Assembly: GCA_025738555.1 (NCBI GenBank)
Contig: JAOVFP010000008.1
Coordinates: 4,030,001-4,094,000, forward strand
Source: Cyathus striatus
Taxonomy: Eukaryota > Basidiomycota > Agaricomycetes > Agaricales > Nidulariaceae
Reading direction: 5' to 3'
Length of the DNA: 64,000 nt
This document shows positions 12,037 to 23,021 of the stretch, piece by piece (within the stretch, counting starts at the first letter, position 1; the number at the start of each line of letters is the position of its first letter). The notes beneath the pieces were generated by a model. It was not told where the DNA came from, ran no database searches, and worked only from the letters and a program-made list of their open reading frames with translations. A program made the position numbers and the translations under genes.

Positions 12037-13739
12037 TATGGAAAGCCTAACGACCACGCTCAAATGCATCAATTATAATTGAGCTCCGGTGTCCGGCACC
12101 ACGGCGTCTCGGTTAGATATCGCAATCTCAGTTTCAGAATTTCACTTAAGCGAGACTGAGCGCTTACTAACTGAAGCATGGTTGTCCGGTACGGCGGTAA
12201 CTTCAAGGAATTATTTAGTTTGTTACTGTAAAATATAATAATATACCTATATTAGCTCCGATATAAGTATTTGTGGACTATGAGATGAACCGGCGATGTA
12301 AATGATACTAGGCGGTGCTCATATTAAATGAACCAAATGCTTGTTACAATTGTGTTATAAGTAATGTCCATCGACTTGTCTCGAGTTCAAATAAATTACG
12401 TCCGGCCCATATGAGTGTAGGATGGTTAATATTATATGAGAGGTGTTAATAATGAATCGTTGCCCGACATAATGCAGTCTGTCTTATATTGATTTATATA
12501 ATCGTCCACAGTGGATTCATCCACTTGATAGCCTGCCAAATGACAAGAATTCAATGTGAGATATTGCGAGGTAACGCAGTGCTCTAAAATAAGGAGTTGA
12601 ATTAGTTGCTTCAACACTCCATATTGCCATGATTTTCATATTATCCATCAAAACAAATCGAATGATTTGTGCTGATAAGTGACTTGGGCTTGCTTGCGAA
12701 CATAAGGATTGGAAAGTTTCCCAAAAAGTTCACAGTAAGGTCGCCCCTAAATTTTGAAGAGGTGAAGGTGCCGTTGCGCATACCTAATAAAGACAAATTA
12801 TGTGAGTATGTTGAGATGTCCGTCCGACTGGGTATTTTAAGGTGCAAAGAATGAAATTAGAACAATAAAATGAGCGTGCAGAATGTAATAATTGAAAATG
12901 AACTTTGAGACAAAGTTCCAACGTAACGAGAGTTGGCGAGAACGTAAAACAAGTGAATTGAAGATTACTGTTGATACGTCATATGAAGTTTAGTGCGAGT
13001 CCAAGTAAAATTGATTAGATTCTGTAGCATAACCGTACAGAGATTTAAATACTGGAAAAACAAATGAATCTAAATGTAGTAAGACTGTATACATCGGACA
13101 AAGGGATGAGGAACAATTTTTTTTTTAAATAGATTAAAATATTAATAGTGAATGGAGAATCTTAAGGAAGAAAAATTGAAAGACTACTAGTAATTGAAGA
13201 GTTTGCGATGAGACGAGAGCTTTCTTGTCAAACTCAGGGTCTTGATTCAGTGCCAATATCAGAGCTATTATTTTTGAGAGCTCGGAGCGTGGCAGGAGAT
13301 AGGTACCGGTTGGAAAGGTTCATGAAGAGGCACAACTTGAGGAAAGCTTGGAACAAGTGAGCGGGGAGGAGAGATTTGGTGGACAACGCGAGCGGATACT
13401 AATAATACGGTAGGATATATACTGTATACAGTATAGCTCGCTTACAATTCAGCAGGTTCCGAGTTCGATCCCCACCTTAGCCTCTAGTCCACAAATACTT
13501 ATATCGGAGCTCATATTTATAAGTATTTTATTCTATTTATCGTAATGAACTAAATAATTTCTTGAGTACACATGGTTACCGCCGTACCGGACGACCATGC
13601 TTCAGTTAGTAAGCGCTCAGTCTCGCTTAAGTGAAATTCTGAAACCGAGATTGCGATATCTAACCGAGAAGCCGCAGTGCCGGACACCGGAGCTCAATTA
13701 TAATTGATGCGTTTGAGTGTGGTCATTAGGCTTTCCATA
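12037..13739. mobile_element. CpG-rich element with ~250 bp TIRs and 6 bp TSD
   Basis: 1703 bp starting TATGGAAAGCC and ending GGCTTTCCATA. TIRs extend roughly 12037-12285 and 13490-13739. A 6 bp direct repeat, CCTAAG, flanks it (12031-12036 and 13740-13745). Mismatches between the arms are largely C/T or G/A at CpG positions. No transposase was recognised in the 1.2 kb interior. It is far richer in CpG than its surroundings. The superfamily is uncertain: long TIRs suggest a Mutator-like element but the 6 bp TSD does not fit well. A CpG-depleted relative lies at 39.1-39.8 kb. Confidence 0.8.
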
Positions 13740-13740
13740 C

Positions 13741-14009
13741 CTAAGCTGTATGTAGACTCTATTGTTACATGTGTGTGAAAGTGTGACATGTTGAAAAATG
13801 TTTGAAAAAGCGTGACATGTGTGACAAGCGTGGGAAAAGTGTGACATGTTCGAAAAGTGTGGCAAGTGTGATGATTGTGATATGTGACATTTTTCGAACA
13901 TGTCACACTTTTCCCACGCTTGTCACACATGTCACGCTTTTTCAAACATTTTTCAACATGTCACACTTTCACACGCATGTAACAATAGAGTCTACATACA
14001 GCTTAGGCA
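13741..14009. repeat. large near-perfect palindrome
   Basis: Arms of about 120 bp (13741-13860 and 13890-14009) are reverse complements with only about two mismatches, around a ~29 nt loop. They consist of GTGTGACATGTTGAAAAA-type words. Before the 12037-13739 insertion the palindrome extended further left (GTGCCTAAGCTG facing CAGCTTAGGCAC). Related words occur at 35.6 and 36.7-37.0 kb. Confidence 0.85.
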
Positions 14010-14159
14010 CCACACTTTTTCTAACATTTTTCAATATGTCACACTTTTTCAACATTTTCCAACATGTCACACTTTCACACATGTGTGACAAGTATGATGA
14101 CTGTGGGAAACACATTACAACTATGACAATAGAGTCTAGGTACAGCTTATACACTTGAG

Positions 14160-15080
14160 TTCAGTGGAGACCAGGTAGAGTCCAGGTAGAGTCCATGTAG
14201 AGTCTAGGTAGAGTCTGATTGCTTGAGTCCAGGTAGAGTCCAGGTGGAGTCCAGGTGGAGTCCAGGTAGAGTCTAGGTAGAGTAAGGACTCTACCTAGAC
14301 TCTACATGGACCACCTGGACTCTACTGAACTCAAGTGCCTGAGTTTAAGCAACTGGACTCTATCTGGACTCTACCTAGACTCTACATGGACTACCTGGAC
14401 TCTACTGAACTCAAGTTTACTAAAGTCCAGGTAGAGTCCAGGTAGAGTCCATGTAGAGTCCAGGTTCAGTCTAGGTGCTTGAGTTTACTAAAGTCCAGGT
14501 AGAGTTCAGGTAGAGTCCAGGTAGAGTCCATGTAGAGTCCAGGTTCAGTCTAGATGCTTGAGTTTACTAAAGTCCAGGCAGGTAGAGTCCAGGTAGAGTT
14601 CAGGTAGAATTCATGTAGAATCCAGGTTCAGTCTAGGTGCTTGAGTTTACTAAAGTCCAAGTAGAGTCCAGGTAGAGTCCATGTACTTGATTCTACTAAA
14701 GTCCAGGTTCAGTCAGTTACTTGATTCTACTAAAGTCCAGGTAGAGTCCAGGTAGAGTCCAGGTAGAGTCCATGTAGAGTCCAAGTTCAGTCTAGGTGCT
14801 TGATTCTACTAAAGTCCAGGTAGAGTCCAGATAGAGTCCAGGTTCAGTCCAGTGCTAGAAACTTAAGTCAGGTAGAGTCCAGGTAGAGTCCAGGTAGAAT
14901 GCTTGAGTCCAGTTGCTTGAGTCCAGCTCACTCCAGGTGCAGTCCAGCTCACACCTGGAGTCCACCTGAAGTCTATGTAGAGTCTATTATTTTCTATATG
15001 TAAAGTCCAGGTGAAGTCCAAGTAGAGTCCAAGTAGAGTCCTAGAGTCCAGGTGGAATCTACATGGAGTCTACATGATTT
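14160..15080. repeat. degenerate AGGTAGAGTCC tandem repeats
   Basis: Dozens of imperfect copies of an 11 bp unit (AGTCCAGGTAG), in direct and inverted orientation, with a longer periodicity marked by GTGCTTGAGTTTACTAA. They form the body of the 11909-15102 element. Confidence 0.8.
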
Positions 15081-15504
15081 CGTGGAGGAGTGTAATGACC
15101 TCAAAAATTCTGTGATCATTCTCCCACCTTTCTTTTCATGTTATTTGCCCAGATCTCTATTATGACTCACTATACTCATTGTCAAGCAAGGGAGTGAGAG
15201 CTCATTGTACCATTTACTGAGCTGTACAAGTTGAAACAGAAGCAAGAATGAGTTTGCCAACATTGTAGACAGCTAGAAAATGGAATTATATGTATTTAAC
15301 TCAAGTGTGAAGAGATGTTGAGAACAGAGTATGATCAAAACTAGAACCAAAACCAGAACCAACCTGAAAAGCAGCTCTCAGGTTGGTTCTGGTTTTGGTT
15401 GGTTTTGGTTCTGGTTTTGATTTCCCATGATTTGGCCTGTCAAAAACCAAGTGTCATAACCAAGATCAAAACCATCACAAAACCAGCCACTCTGACTCCC
15501 CCTA

Positions 15505-15652
15505 TTACTCTTGCACCTTCACACAAAAGAATTTCAGGGTCAAGCCCTTCAGTGTCATCTTCAGAGGCCTTTTTGGCTTCCACACAATTATTCTTGGCTA
15601 AACAATGAACTACAGGCTTGCCCAGTAGTGCAAGTCTTCTTATATTTAGCTG
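15505..15652 (-). pseudogene. Helitron-type Pif1 helicase, fragment
   Basis: Minus strand encodes LALLGKPVVHCLAKNN and then DDTEGLDPEILLCEGARV, a conserved Helitron helicase segment. It joins both neighbouring fragments in frame once the flanking insertions are removed: HQLNIRRLALLGK on the upstream side and GARVMITRN on the downstream side. Confidence 0.75.
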
Positions 15653-17753
15653 GGAAACTAGTCATCAGGAAAAACCTCAACCACTTAAATAGTAAATTTC
15701 AGGTAATTTAAGTGAATAAAAAGCAAAAATAAGGTCAAAAAAGGGAAATAAGTACTATTAGTGAAAATAGTGAGGGGTACCCCTTATACCATCCTTAATT
15801 AGTTCAGATAAGGACTGATAAGTTCATTTAAGGGGTAATATGCCCACATAAACAAAACCTAGATGCTTATAAGCACACATTACTTTTCACTCAGTGCAGT
15901 ATATAATAGGTTTCAGTTAATTATATATTGTTATTGTATTACAATGAAAGTAGTTACATTAATATATACATAATATATCTAATTACAATAGTCCCCTAAA
16001 GATATGGCATATGCACTCCACAACATCCAGCTACACATATCTCCCTTTCCATTATCCAGCAGCAAGCAGCACTCACTCAATGACAACATATGCACCCCAC
16101 AACATCCAGCTACACATATCCTCCCATATCCACCCCCTTTCCATCATCCAGCAGCACCAGCTACACAATGACAGCAACTAGAGTGCTCCTGTACATGATG
16201 AGCACACACATAAGAAGACAACTCAAATACATACCTGGAAATAGAGACTATAAATACAAGTAATGACCAAACATGCAATACAAGTTCAAGTGGAGGACAA
16301 GCCTATAAGTTGGAAAGCAGTGAGACTGGTGGAAGTTATTGAAGCAGACTTAAGTGTAGATATTGAAGTCAGATCTTGAAGTAGAAACCCAGCATTTTAC
16401 TAGACAAATGGGTACAAATGACAGGCAGGGGAAGGAGGGAGGGGAAGGAAGAAACTTAGAAAAGGTGGGGGAATTGAAAGAAGCACAACAACAATTGACA
16501 TGTCAAGACCTGTCAAGACTTGAGTTCAACAAGCACATGCTCCAATCAAGGCCAAACAAAGTGAAGTGATCACATGCCGACTTTCTCACTTGCCATGACC
16601 ACTTCACTTTATAGCTTGCCATTTGAACTTAATGTTTAAACCTTCATACAGTACATCTAACTTGTATGTAACTTATTTCTCCCCCCAATTAACAATGATG
16701 TAGGCTATGTTGTGTGCTCCCCCACCATGATATTGGTTCTTAACTACAGTTTAATTACTAGAAAGTATTGTACATGTACTTAATCTATTGCCTTTAGCCA
16801 TTGAATGGAATGTATATACAGTGCCATCTGGGATCTACAAAATTATGTGTATTTTAGGTATGTTATACTACTGCTTAAGAGCTTCAAAATGTGTTATTAA
16901 ACATAAAATTATGAGTTGTGGGTTATTTGTTATTGTCAAGGTGTTCTGGTGACTTTTGCTATTTTTCGCATCATTTGGCTATTTTTAGCGAAAGTTGCCA
17001 GAATGCCTTGACAATTACAAATGACCCACAACTCATAATTTTATGTTTAATGATGTGTTTTGAAGCTCTTAAGCAGTAGTATAACATACCTAAAATACAC
17101 ATAATTTTGTCTATTCCAGATAATGTGGTAAAGCTTGGAATATAGTCAAAACATCACCCTTTTTCGTCACTTCCTGTAGCATTATTCTGTGCATATAAAA
17201 ATTTGCAAAAATCATATTATAGTAGAGCAGGCCATATATTACATATCTACATTTTACATGAAGAGATTTGATCAACTTAGAGGGAAGTTATGTCTTTTGC
17301 AATCTTGTTTGTTTGGATTTTGTGTGTGCAATACTTTTGATCAGCACTGTAGCACATGCATAATTTCATTATGGAATTAAACTAGATGCACAGTGCCTGG
17401 GATGAAATTCTCTGTGAAATGGAATTGTCATAAAGTTAATTTTGCTATAGGAATAGCTGGTATATTATACTGAAATTGAATGTAATTTTATGATAGTTAA
17501 TTCTTGTAAAACTTATCATTCTTACAGTAGGTGATATAAGTACAAGTTTGCTTTGCCATTGTACCAAACTTATGAACCCTTATCATGACTCACAACAGGC
17601 AATTTAAGCACAAATAAGTATGCTTTGCTGTTGTACCAAACTTATGAATACTTATTGTGCCTCACAATAGGCAATATAAGTATAATTAAGTTGAATTACC
17701 TCAAATTAGTAATATTTGGACATGGGTACACCTTAGATTTACTAATATTACTA
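15653..17753. mobile_element. insertion with a 9 bp TSD, ends unclassified
   Basis: 2101 bp of non-coding AT-rich DNA. ATTTAGCTG occurs on both sides (15644-15652 and 17754-17762). Removing the insert and one copy joins two helicase fragments in frame, so the insertion is real. I see no convincing TIRs (ends GGAAACTAG and ATATTACTA), so the class is unknown. A smaller TA-flanked element is nested inside. Confidence 0.6.
16819..17349. mobile_element. Tc1/mariner-like MITE containing a long hairpin
   Basis: Ends CAGTGCCATCTGGGATC and GATCAGCACTG, flanked by TA (16817-16818 and 17350-17351). Inside, about 16837-16975 and 16985-17120 are long complementary arms (for example CATAAAATTATGAGTTGTGGG facing its complement). 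A CAGTGC terminus with a TA target is typical of Tc1/mariner MITEs. No ORF of a transposase. Confidence 0.55.
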
Positions 17754-18308
17754 ATTTAGCTGATGGGGATTTTCCTGATGTAATTCATGAGTTGGAAGAA
17801 GGTGCAGAGCATCATTGAAGAGCAAGTGTTCTTCAGGTGTAAGGTAGTCCAAGAAACATGTTGAGAAGAGATTATAGTCAACTGGAGTGGTGGAATATGT
17901 GTGCAGGTGGGGAAGTGCATTATGAAAGGCAATTTGTAATGGATTATCTCCTGCTTGATGAAAAACTGTCTTTAAGGTGATAGATTGTATAAATGATTCA
18001 TAGGCACATCTTCCTTCTGAGGATAATCCAGATAGGCCACTGGATATTTTGGAGGAATATAAAGGAGAATCACCAACAGGAGAAAGCTGAGCAAAGTCAC
18101 CAAAAATAGTAATTCCAATTCCACCAAACATTTCTGCAGCTCTACTTGGATATGCTTGATGTAAATGGTGACTGGTTCAACCCATGCTAGTATGGCCAAA
18201 CATTGACTTCTCATCTAGTATCAAAAGTTGAACATCCTTCCAATATGTTTGAAAGCAAGTAAGAGAAGCTTGCAATAGTTGACTAAAGGTTCCTTTAACA
18301 GGAATCAT
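17754..18308 (-). pseudogene. Helitron-type Pif1 helicase, middle fragment
   Basis: Minus strand encodes KGTFSQLLQASLTCFQTYW, the Walker B region LLILDEKSMFG, an in-frame TGA after GHTSMG (about 18177), then GGIGITIFGDFAQLSPVGD (motif III, DFxQLxPVxD) and DALHLLPTHELHQ. This is the central helicase core. Decayed by the stop codon and by flanking insertions. Confidence 0.85.
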
Positions 18309-20279
18309 TAGGCAACAGCATGGGTACACCATACCCATGCAGGTTACAGGTATGGGTACCAGTGGGTACAGGTGCAGGTCAGGTTCAAGGTACCCATAAC
18401 CTGCAGGTACCTGTGAGTGGAATATTGGATAAAAACATGCAAGTACAAAGTCAGTAATAAATTACCTTCATACATACTTAATAGAGTACATTAATATACA
18501 ATGTGCAATGTATTAGCACAAGAACCCACTTTTGTATTTTGTTTAGCCTGTGGGGTTGAACTTTGGCACCATACTCATGTATTTTACTTAAACTATAGTT
18601 TTCTGAAAAATACACTCCATATTATTATGATAATTTAACCAGTAATAGTTCATGTTGATATAGTTAAATTGAGAATCTATATTCAATGTTGAGGATGGTG
18701 TATTAACTGTATAATGTGACCCTCTTGTTCTAATTCTATAGTTTATCTATCTTTCCTTCCTGTTACATCTGTGTCTGGATACACCATGCCAACGTTACTG
18801 AAGGTTCCCATGTGACCTTCCAACACACCTGGTCTGTTCCTGGAACATACCCACTATGGGTTTATACTTCCTGACATTCCCACCCAGGAATGTACCTGGA
18901 ACCCATTGGGTTTTCCTTCAGATATCCTGAATACATAGTTTCTCTTATAACAGCCTCACCACATCATTATACTATTACTCCTCCCTTCCATTCCTACTTG
19001 TATATTTCATTATGGCCTTTGTAGTTTAGTTCTTTATTCTGCATTCTGAGCATGTCATTTGTGCCCCTACTCTGCTTTGCTCAGACTTCATCTTCTACTT
19101 ACTCCCTTGACTTGTCCTTAGTATTATACTTCTACATTCATACCTAAAGGTTTCTACTTAGTGTATATAGTCTTCCAGATGTACTAAGTAGTCTTCAGTA
19201 TTCATATCAACTTCATACACTTCTTCCTACACTTAAGTTCTGAAACCTGCTCTGGGTTTTCCTTGGGTTTCTCTCCTGCTGCCTAGTGTAGTAGCAAAGC
19301 CTCTTCTCATACTCTGGAACATTTCCCTTTGTTGTATATTGTCTTCCGTGAAATATGAACTATTCCCTGGGGATATCCAGGTGGTGCAGCACATACACTG
19401 AAGCCACAGTTCTTTCCTGCACTCCCACTCTATGTTCCACACCTGTACTCACTTTAGGTTCTTGTTATAGTTCTTCTGCACCCTCTGAGTATCTTTGCAT
19501 CCACTTCTCAGTAGGAAGAGAATCGGTACATAACACTTCCCCACAAATAAATTATCATATATCTCCACTATTTGTTCTCCTTTCATTTCATAAATTTGTG
19601 TACTGATTGTACTTCTGTTAACATCCAGAACAGCATATTGGCTATACATTTTGGTGTTTTTGTTCTAATGCTATCACATCTTCTATCATTTCTTCCTGAA
19701 ACTAACAATTATTACCATTTCACCATCATGTGTTGTCCATTCATTTCATAAATCAATACATTGTTAGTACTATATTGAATGTAAAATTTGGTGCATATGT
19801 TATAACACTATGTATTTTTCCATCATTCTTTCCTCACACTAATAATTTATTATTATTTTGCCATCAGTTCTGGCCTATTCATTTCATAACTTTGTATAAG
19901 ATTTGCCCTCACTTTAATGTTTATAATGACCTATTAAACATACAATTTGGACTTTTTGTTCTAATGCTATGATTTATTCTTTCCTATCTACCCCCCACTA
20001 TTATCTAGTACTACTTTTAAGTCTAAACTCTTTCTCATATGAATGTATGCACATTTGTGATTAAAACTGTGTGTCATGTATATATACTACTACTATATAT
20101 CACACCAATCTAATATACATTTTTATTTTTTTCTTCCCCAACCTAATCAAAAACCCATAGGTTTACCCACTATCTGCCATACCATGGGAACCTGTACCTG
20201 TGACCAAGGGTATGGGTTTTGGTGGGTATGGGTATGGGTAGCTGCTCATATACCCATGGGTTACCTGTGAGATTGCCTA
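18309..20279. mobile_element. hAT-like element with GGTACCCATACC repeats
   Basis: 1971 bp with termini TAGGCAA / TTGCCTA and a perfect 8 bp duplication GGAATCAT (18301-18308 and 20280-20287). Both ends carry multiple CCCATACC/GGTATGGG repeats. The 8 bp TSD and TAGG start suggest hAT. The interior has no recognised transposase. It splits the helicase pseudogene between the GVAA motif and the Walker B region. Confidence 0.75.
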
Positions 20280-20565
20280 GGAATCATGCAAGCAAAATTT
20301 ATGGTCCAGCCATGAATACAAAAGCTGCCACACCTGTTGGAGCCATATAAATTACAGGATCAGATATAGCATCAGGAAATAAATTGTAGATTGCTGTTGA
20401 AATTGCCCAAATAATGAAGGACTTTCCAGTACCAGCTGTGCCATCAACATTTAGATGAAGTGGAGAAGAATCTTCACCATGTAGAATTTTTTTGATATAA
20501 GCCATAACTTGTAAAAAAACTTTTTGCTGATTGCCTTTAAGTTGGTGATAGTTAGTGATGAGCAA
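20280..20565 (-). pseudogene. Helitron-type Pif1 helicase, N-terminal fragment
   Basis: Minus strand encodes YHQLKGNQQKVFLQVMAYI, the Walker A segment HLNVDGTAGTGKSFIIWAIS and IYMAPTGVAAFVF (motif Ia), typical of Pif1-like helicases of Helitrons. The upstream Rep/HUH nuclease part is not present in the window. The fragment ends near 20565, where repeat DNA with GGGGTACAGCATACCC begins. Confidence 0.85.
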
Positions 20566-21640
20566 GGGGTACAGCATACCCTGGAGGTCCATGGGTAGAG
20601 TCCAAGGGAGGTAGGGGTAGGGGTCCAGATTTTTTGGAAATGAAAATACCCCTACCCCTGGCAAGGGTCCAGGGGTATTATTAATGTAAATACTGAAAAC
20701 ACTACATAGCCAATGCAAAAATATGCTTTCAACATGTTATGCAAGAATAAGTGATCAGATAGGGTTGAATCTATGTACAGCATTTTCTCATGCTAAGTTG
20801 AGTGTATTCAACTGATAATGAATCAAGTACAAGCATAATCATTACCTGAGCTCATGAACAGCTGTGGAGGGATCTGAACATTGGATAACAAGTTTACAAA
20901 TGCATTAATTGCTTCACTTTCCAAATCACCCTCAGATTGACTATCATCTCCTGCACTAATTATACATACCATGTATCAAGTATCTACTCAATGACAATAA
21001 GTTTTATGATTTTATATTTCTGTTGTAAATGACAAGTATATATAAAATTATAGGCTATTATATGCACAGTCAATGTTCAGCACAGTTGTGTGGCAACTAG
21101 ATGTGGTACAAGTCAAGCTCAACCCCAGTGGCAAGAATGCAAAATGACTACAATGTATTCCAATGAAATAAAACATTTACCATCAAAAGACACAGACTTG
21201 ATTCTTAATACTGCACAAATGTAAAATTCCATTCATTTGCATAATTTCCATGCAAAAATTGTATCTAGGAAGCAAACAAAAAAACAAACAAAGCAGCATG
21301 GACAATTGGCAAGCAGTCCTGCACAGCAGATACACTCCAACTTGGTTTGTGGAACTTCAAATCTATGAAATATTTTGAGAGGAGGTCAAGACTCAAATGT
21401 CAAGTCACACCAGCTCATTGGAGCCAGGTGCTTGATCTTGGCACTGGAAGCAACCAAACAATCATCACACAATTCACTATTGACCATGTCACAATTCTCA
21501 GTCCACTTGTTTCACCATTGATCTTGCCATTGTTCAAATTCATTCCTCTTGCCTCCCACCCAAAAAAATTTCCAAACCAAGATTTTGCAACTCAAAATTA
21601 TTGAACCATGCAGCTTTTGGCCATATTTTGAAGAATTAGG
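20566..21640. other. non-coding repeat-derived DNA
   Basis: GGGGTA/CCCATACC-like words at 20570-20690 resemble the ends of the 18309-20279 element. The rest shows no gene or clear repeat boundary. Confidence 0.3.
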
Positions 21641-21941
21641 TGTCAGAAGTAACAAGGATAAAGAGAGGTAGTTGAGAGAATAGGAGGTGATAAAGGGGTA
21701 AGGACTCAGATACAAACACTGACACAGACACAAGATGGGGAGGAAACTTGTTAACTACTACCAAGATACAGAGTGTTTATATACTGAGGGTGTCTACCAA
21801 AGTCCAACCAAGGTCCTGTAACTAAGATAACTGACAGCTGTCAATCTGTCAATCATATATTTGTCAATCACAGAACTGTCAAGTATGACAGGTGACAAGT
21901 GACAGCTGTCAAAAAAGCTGTGCAACCCTGAATATCTAACA
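21641..21941 (-). mobile_element. solo LTR, Copia family B
   Basis: TGTCAGAAGTAAC...ATATCTAACA (inverse of TGTTAGATATTC...TTACTTCTGACA), 301 bp, flanked by TTAGG on both sides. Contains the family's TGACAGCTGTCA palindromic clusters and pyrimidine tract. Confidence 0.85.
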
Positions 21942-22002
21942 TTAGGAGATACAGTCATCCACCCCTAGTTGTTACATAATCACAATGTGTTACAAATAGA
22001 GG

Positions 22003-23014
22003 TCTTTACCCTCCCCTCTAAATTCCATCCAGACTCCGGACGGAATCTGCAGACTCTCCAGAAAGTCCACAGAATTTCCACAGAATTTCGGTCATTCCAT
22101 GGATTCCATCCGGACTCTGGATGGACTTGTTTTGGCAGAGATACCTGCCAAATTTTAGTTTTCTGGTCTGGGTGTTTTCTGGATGGATTCCACATGGAAT
22201 CCGGATTATTGGCCAAATTCCGCCTTTTAGCCGGAATTCCAAAGGAATTTACTATACTGGATTCCAGGTAGCTTGTATTAACTGGTGGTTTATTACTTAC
22301 TTTACTTGCATTATAAAAAATTAGTAGAGCATGGCATAGTTGCATAGTTTGAACCAATATTGTTGTGATGATTACATAACATTCATTCACACCATAGTGT
22401 GTGTGCACATACTGTACAGTCCACAACTTCTATTATGGCTATGTCAAGTGTGACATGGTGTGTGGAGCAAGACACTATGCATTGAGTGTGATATGTGTGT
22501 TGAGTGTGACATGATGCATTGAGTGACACCATGTGAGTGACACCATGTGTTGAATGTGACACTGTGTGTTGAGTGTGACATCTGTGACATAATGTGTTGA
22601 GTGTGATACCATATATTGAGTGTGACACTGTGTGCTGAGTGTGACACTATGTGTTGAGTGTGACACTAGGTGTTAAGTGTGATACCATGTATTAAGTGTG
22701 ACACCTGTGATATCATGTATTGAGTGTGACACCACATGTTGAGTGTGATACCGTGTGTTAAGTGTGACGCACAGGCATCACAATGTTTCCACCTGGATTC
22801 CACCCAGAAAAAATATTCTTTAACATGGACTCAATGTGAACTTTGTCTGGAAATTATCTTGTCCATCTGGACTCCATTCAGAAAATCTGTGTTCCATGTG
22901 GATTCCATCTGGAAAATCTGGTTTTGATATGGAGTCCACCTGGAAATTCTGGACATTTTCTTGTCTATCTGGAGTCTGTCCAGAAATTGGGGGGAAGGGT
23001 AAAGTACTAAGAAA
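22003..23014. mobile_element. fold-back type element with degenerate repeats
   Basis: Left CTTTACCCTCCCCTCTAAATT and inverted right end CTTTACCCTTCCCCCCAATTT match. The interior has TTCCATCCGGACTCC repeats (22.0-22.3 kb) and diverged GTTGAGTGTGACACC repeats (22.44-22.77 kb). A homologous stretch lies at 48.6-49.5 kb. No TSD was established and there are no genes. Confidence 0.45.
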
Positions 23015-23021
23015 AAGGAGC

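Larger units (their letters stand above)
11909..15102. mobile_element. non-autonomous element with GGACTC repeats (KDZ-related ends)
   Basis: The left end (ATATTTCACTCCTCCATGAG) and inverted right end (AGGTCATTACACTCCTCC) match. They are flanked by an imperfect direct repeat AAAAATTC(C)TGT. The right terminus resembles that of the 8.2 kb element at 53004-61192 (AGGTCATGTCACT). The interior consists of degenerate AGGTAGAGTCC repeats plus two further structures described separately. No coding capacity. Confidence 0.55.
11671..15504. mobile_element. PIF/Harbinger-like element with nested insertions
   Basis: Ends GGGGGGGTCAGAGTGGCTGG and CCAGCCACTCTGACTCCCCC form an inverted repeat, flanked by TTA (ATTA) on both sides. 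Removing the element plus one target copy restores the helicase reading GARVMITRN across the junction, which fixes the boundaries. G-rich ends with a TTA target resemble PIF/Harbinger/Tourist elements. Most of the 3.8 kb is later nested sequence (11909-15102). No transposase is seen. Confidence 0.7.

Noticed and set aside
13432..13497. tRNA or SINE head (GGTTCCGAGTTCGATCCCC)
   Set aside because: It resembles a T-arm but the arms do not pair and no A box or acceptor stem fits.
22383..22666. Minus-strand ORFs rich in HSTHSVTL repeats
   Set aside because: They are translations of the GAGTGTGACACC tandem repeats; the same happens at 49.2-49.5 kb.
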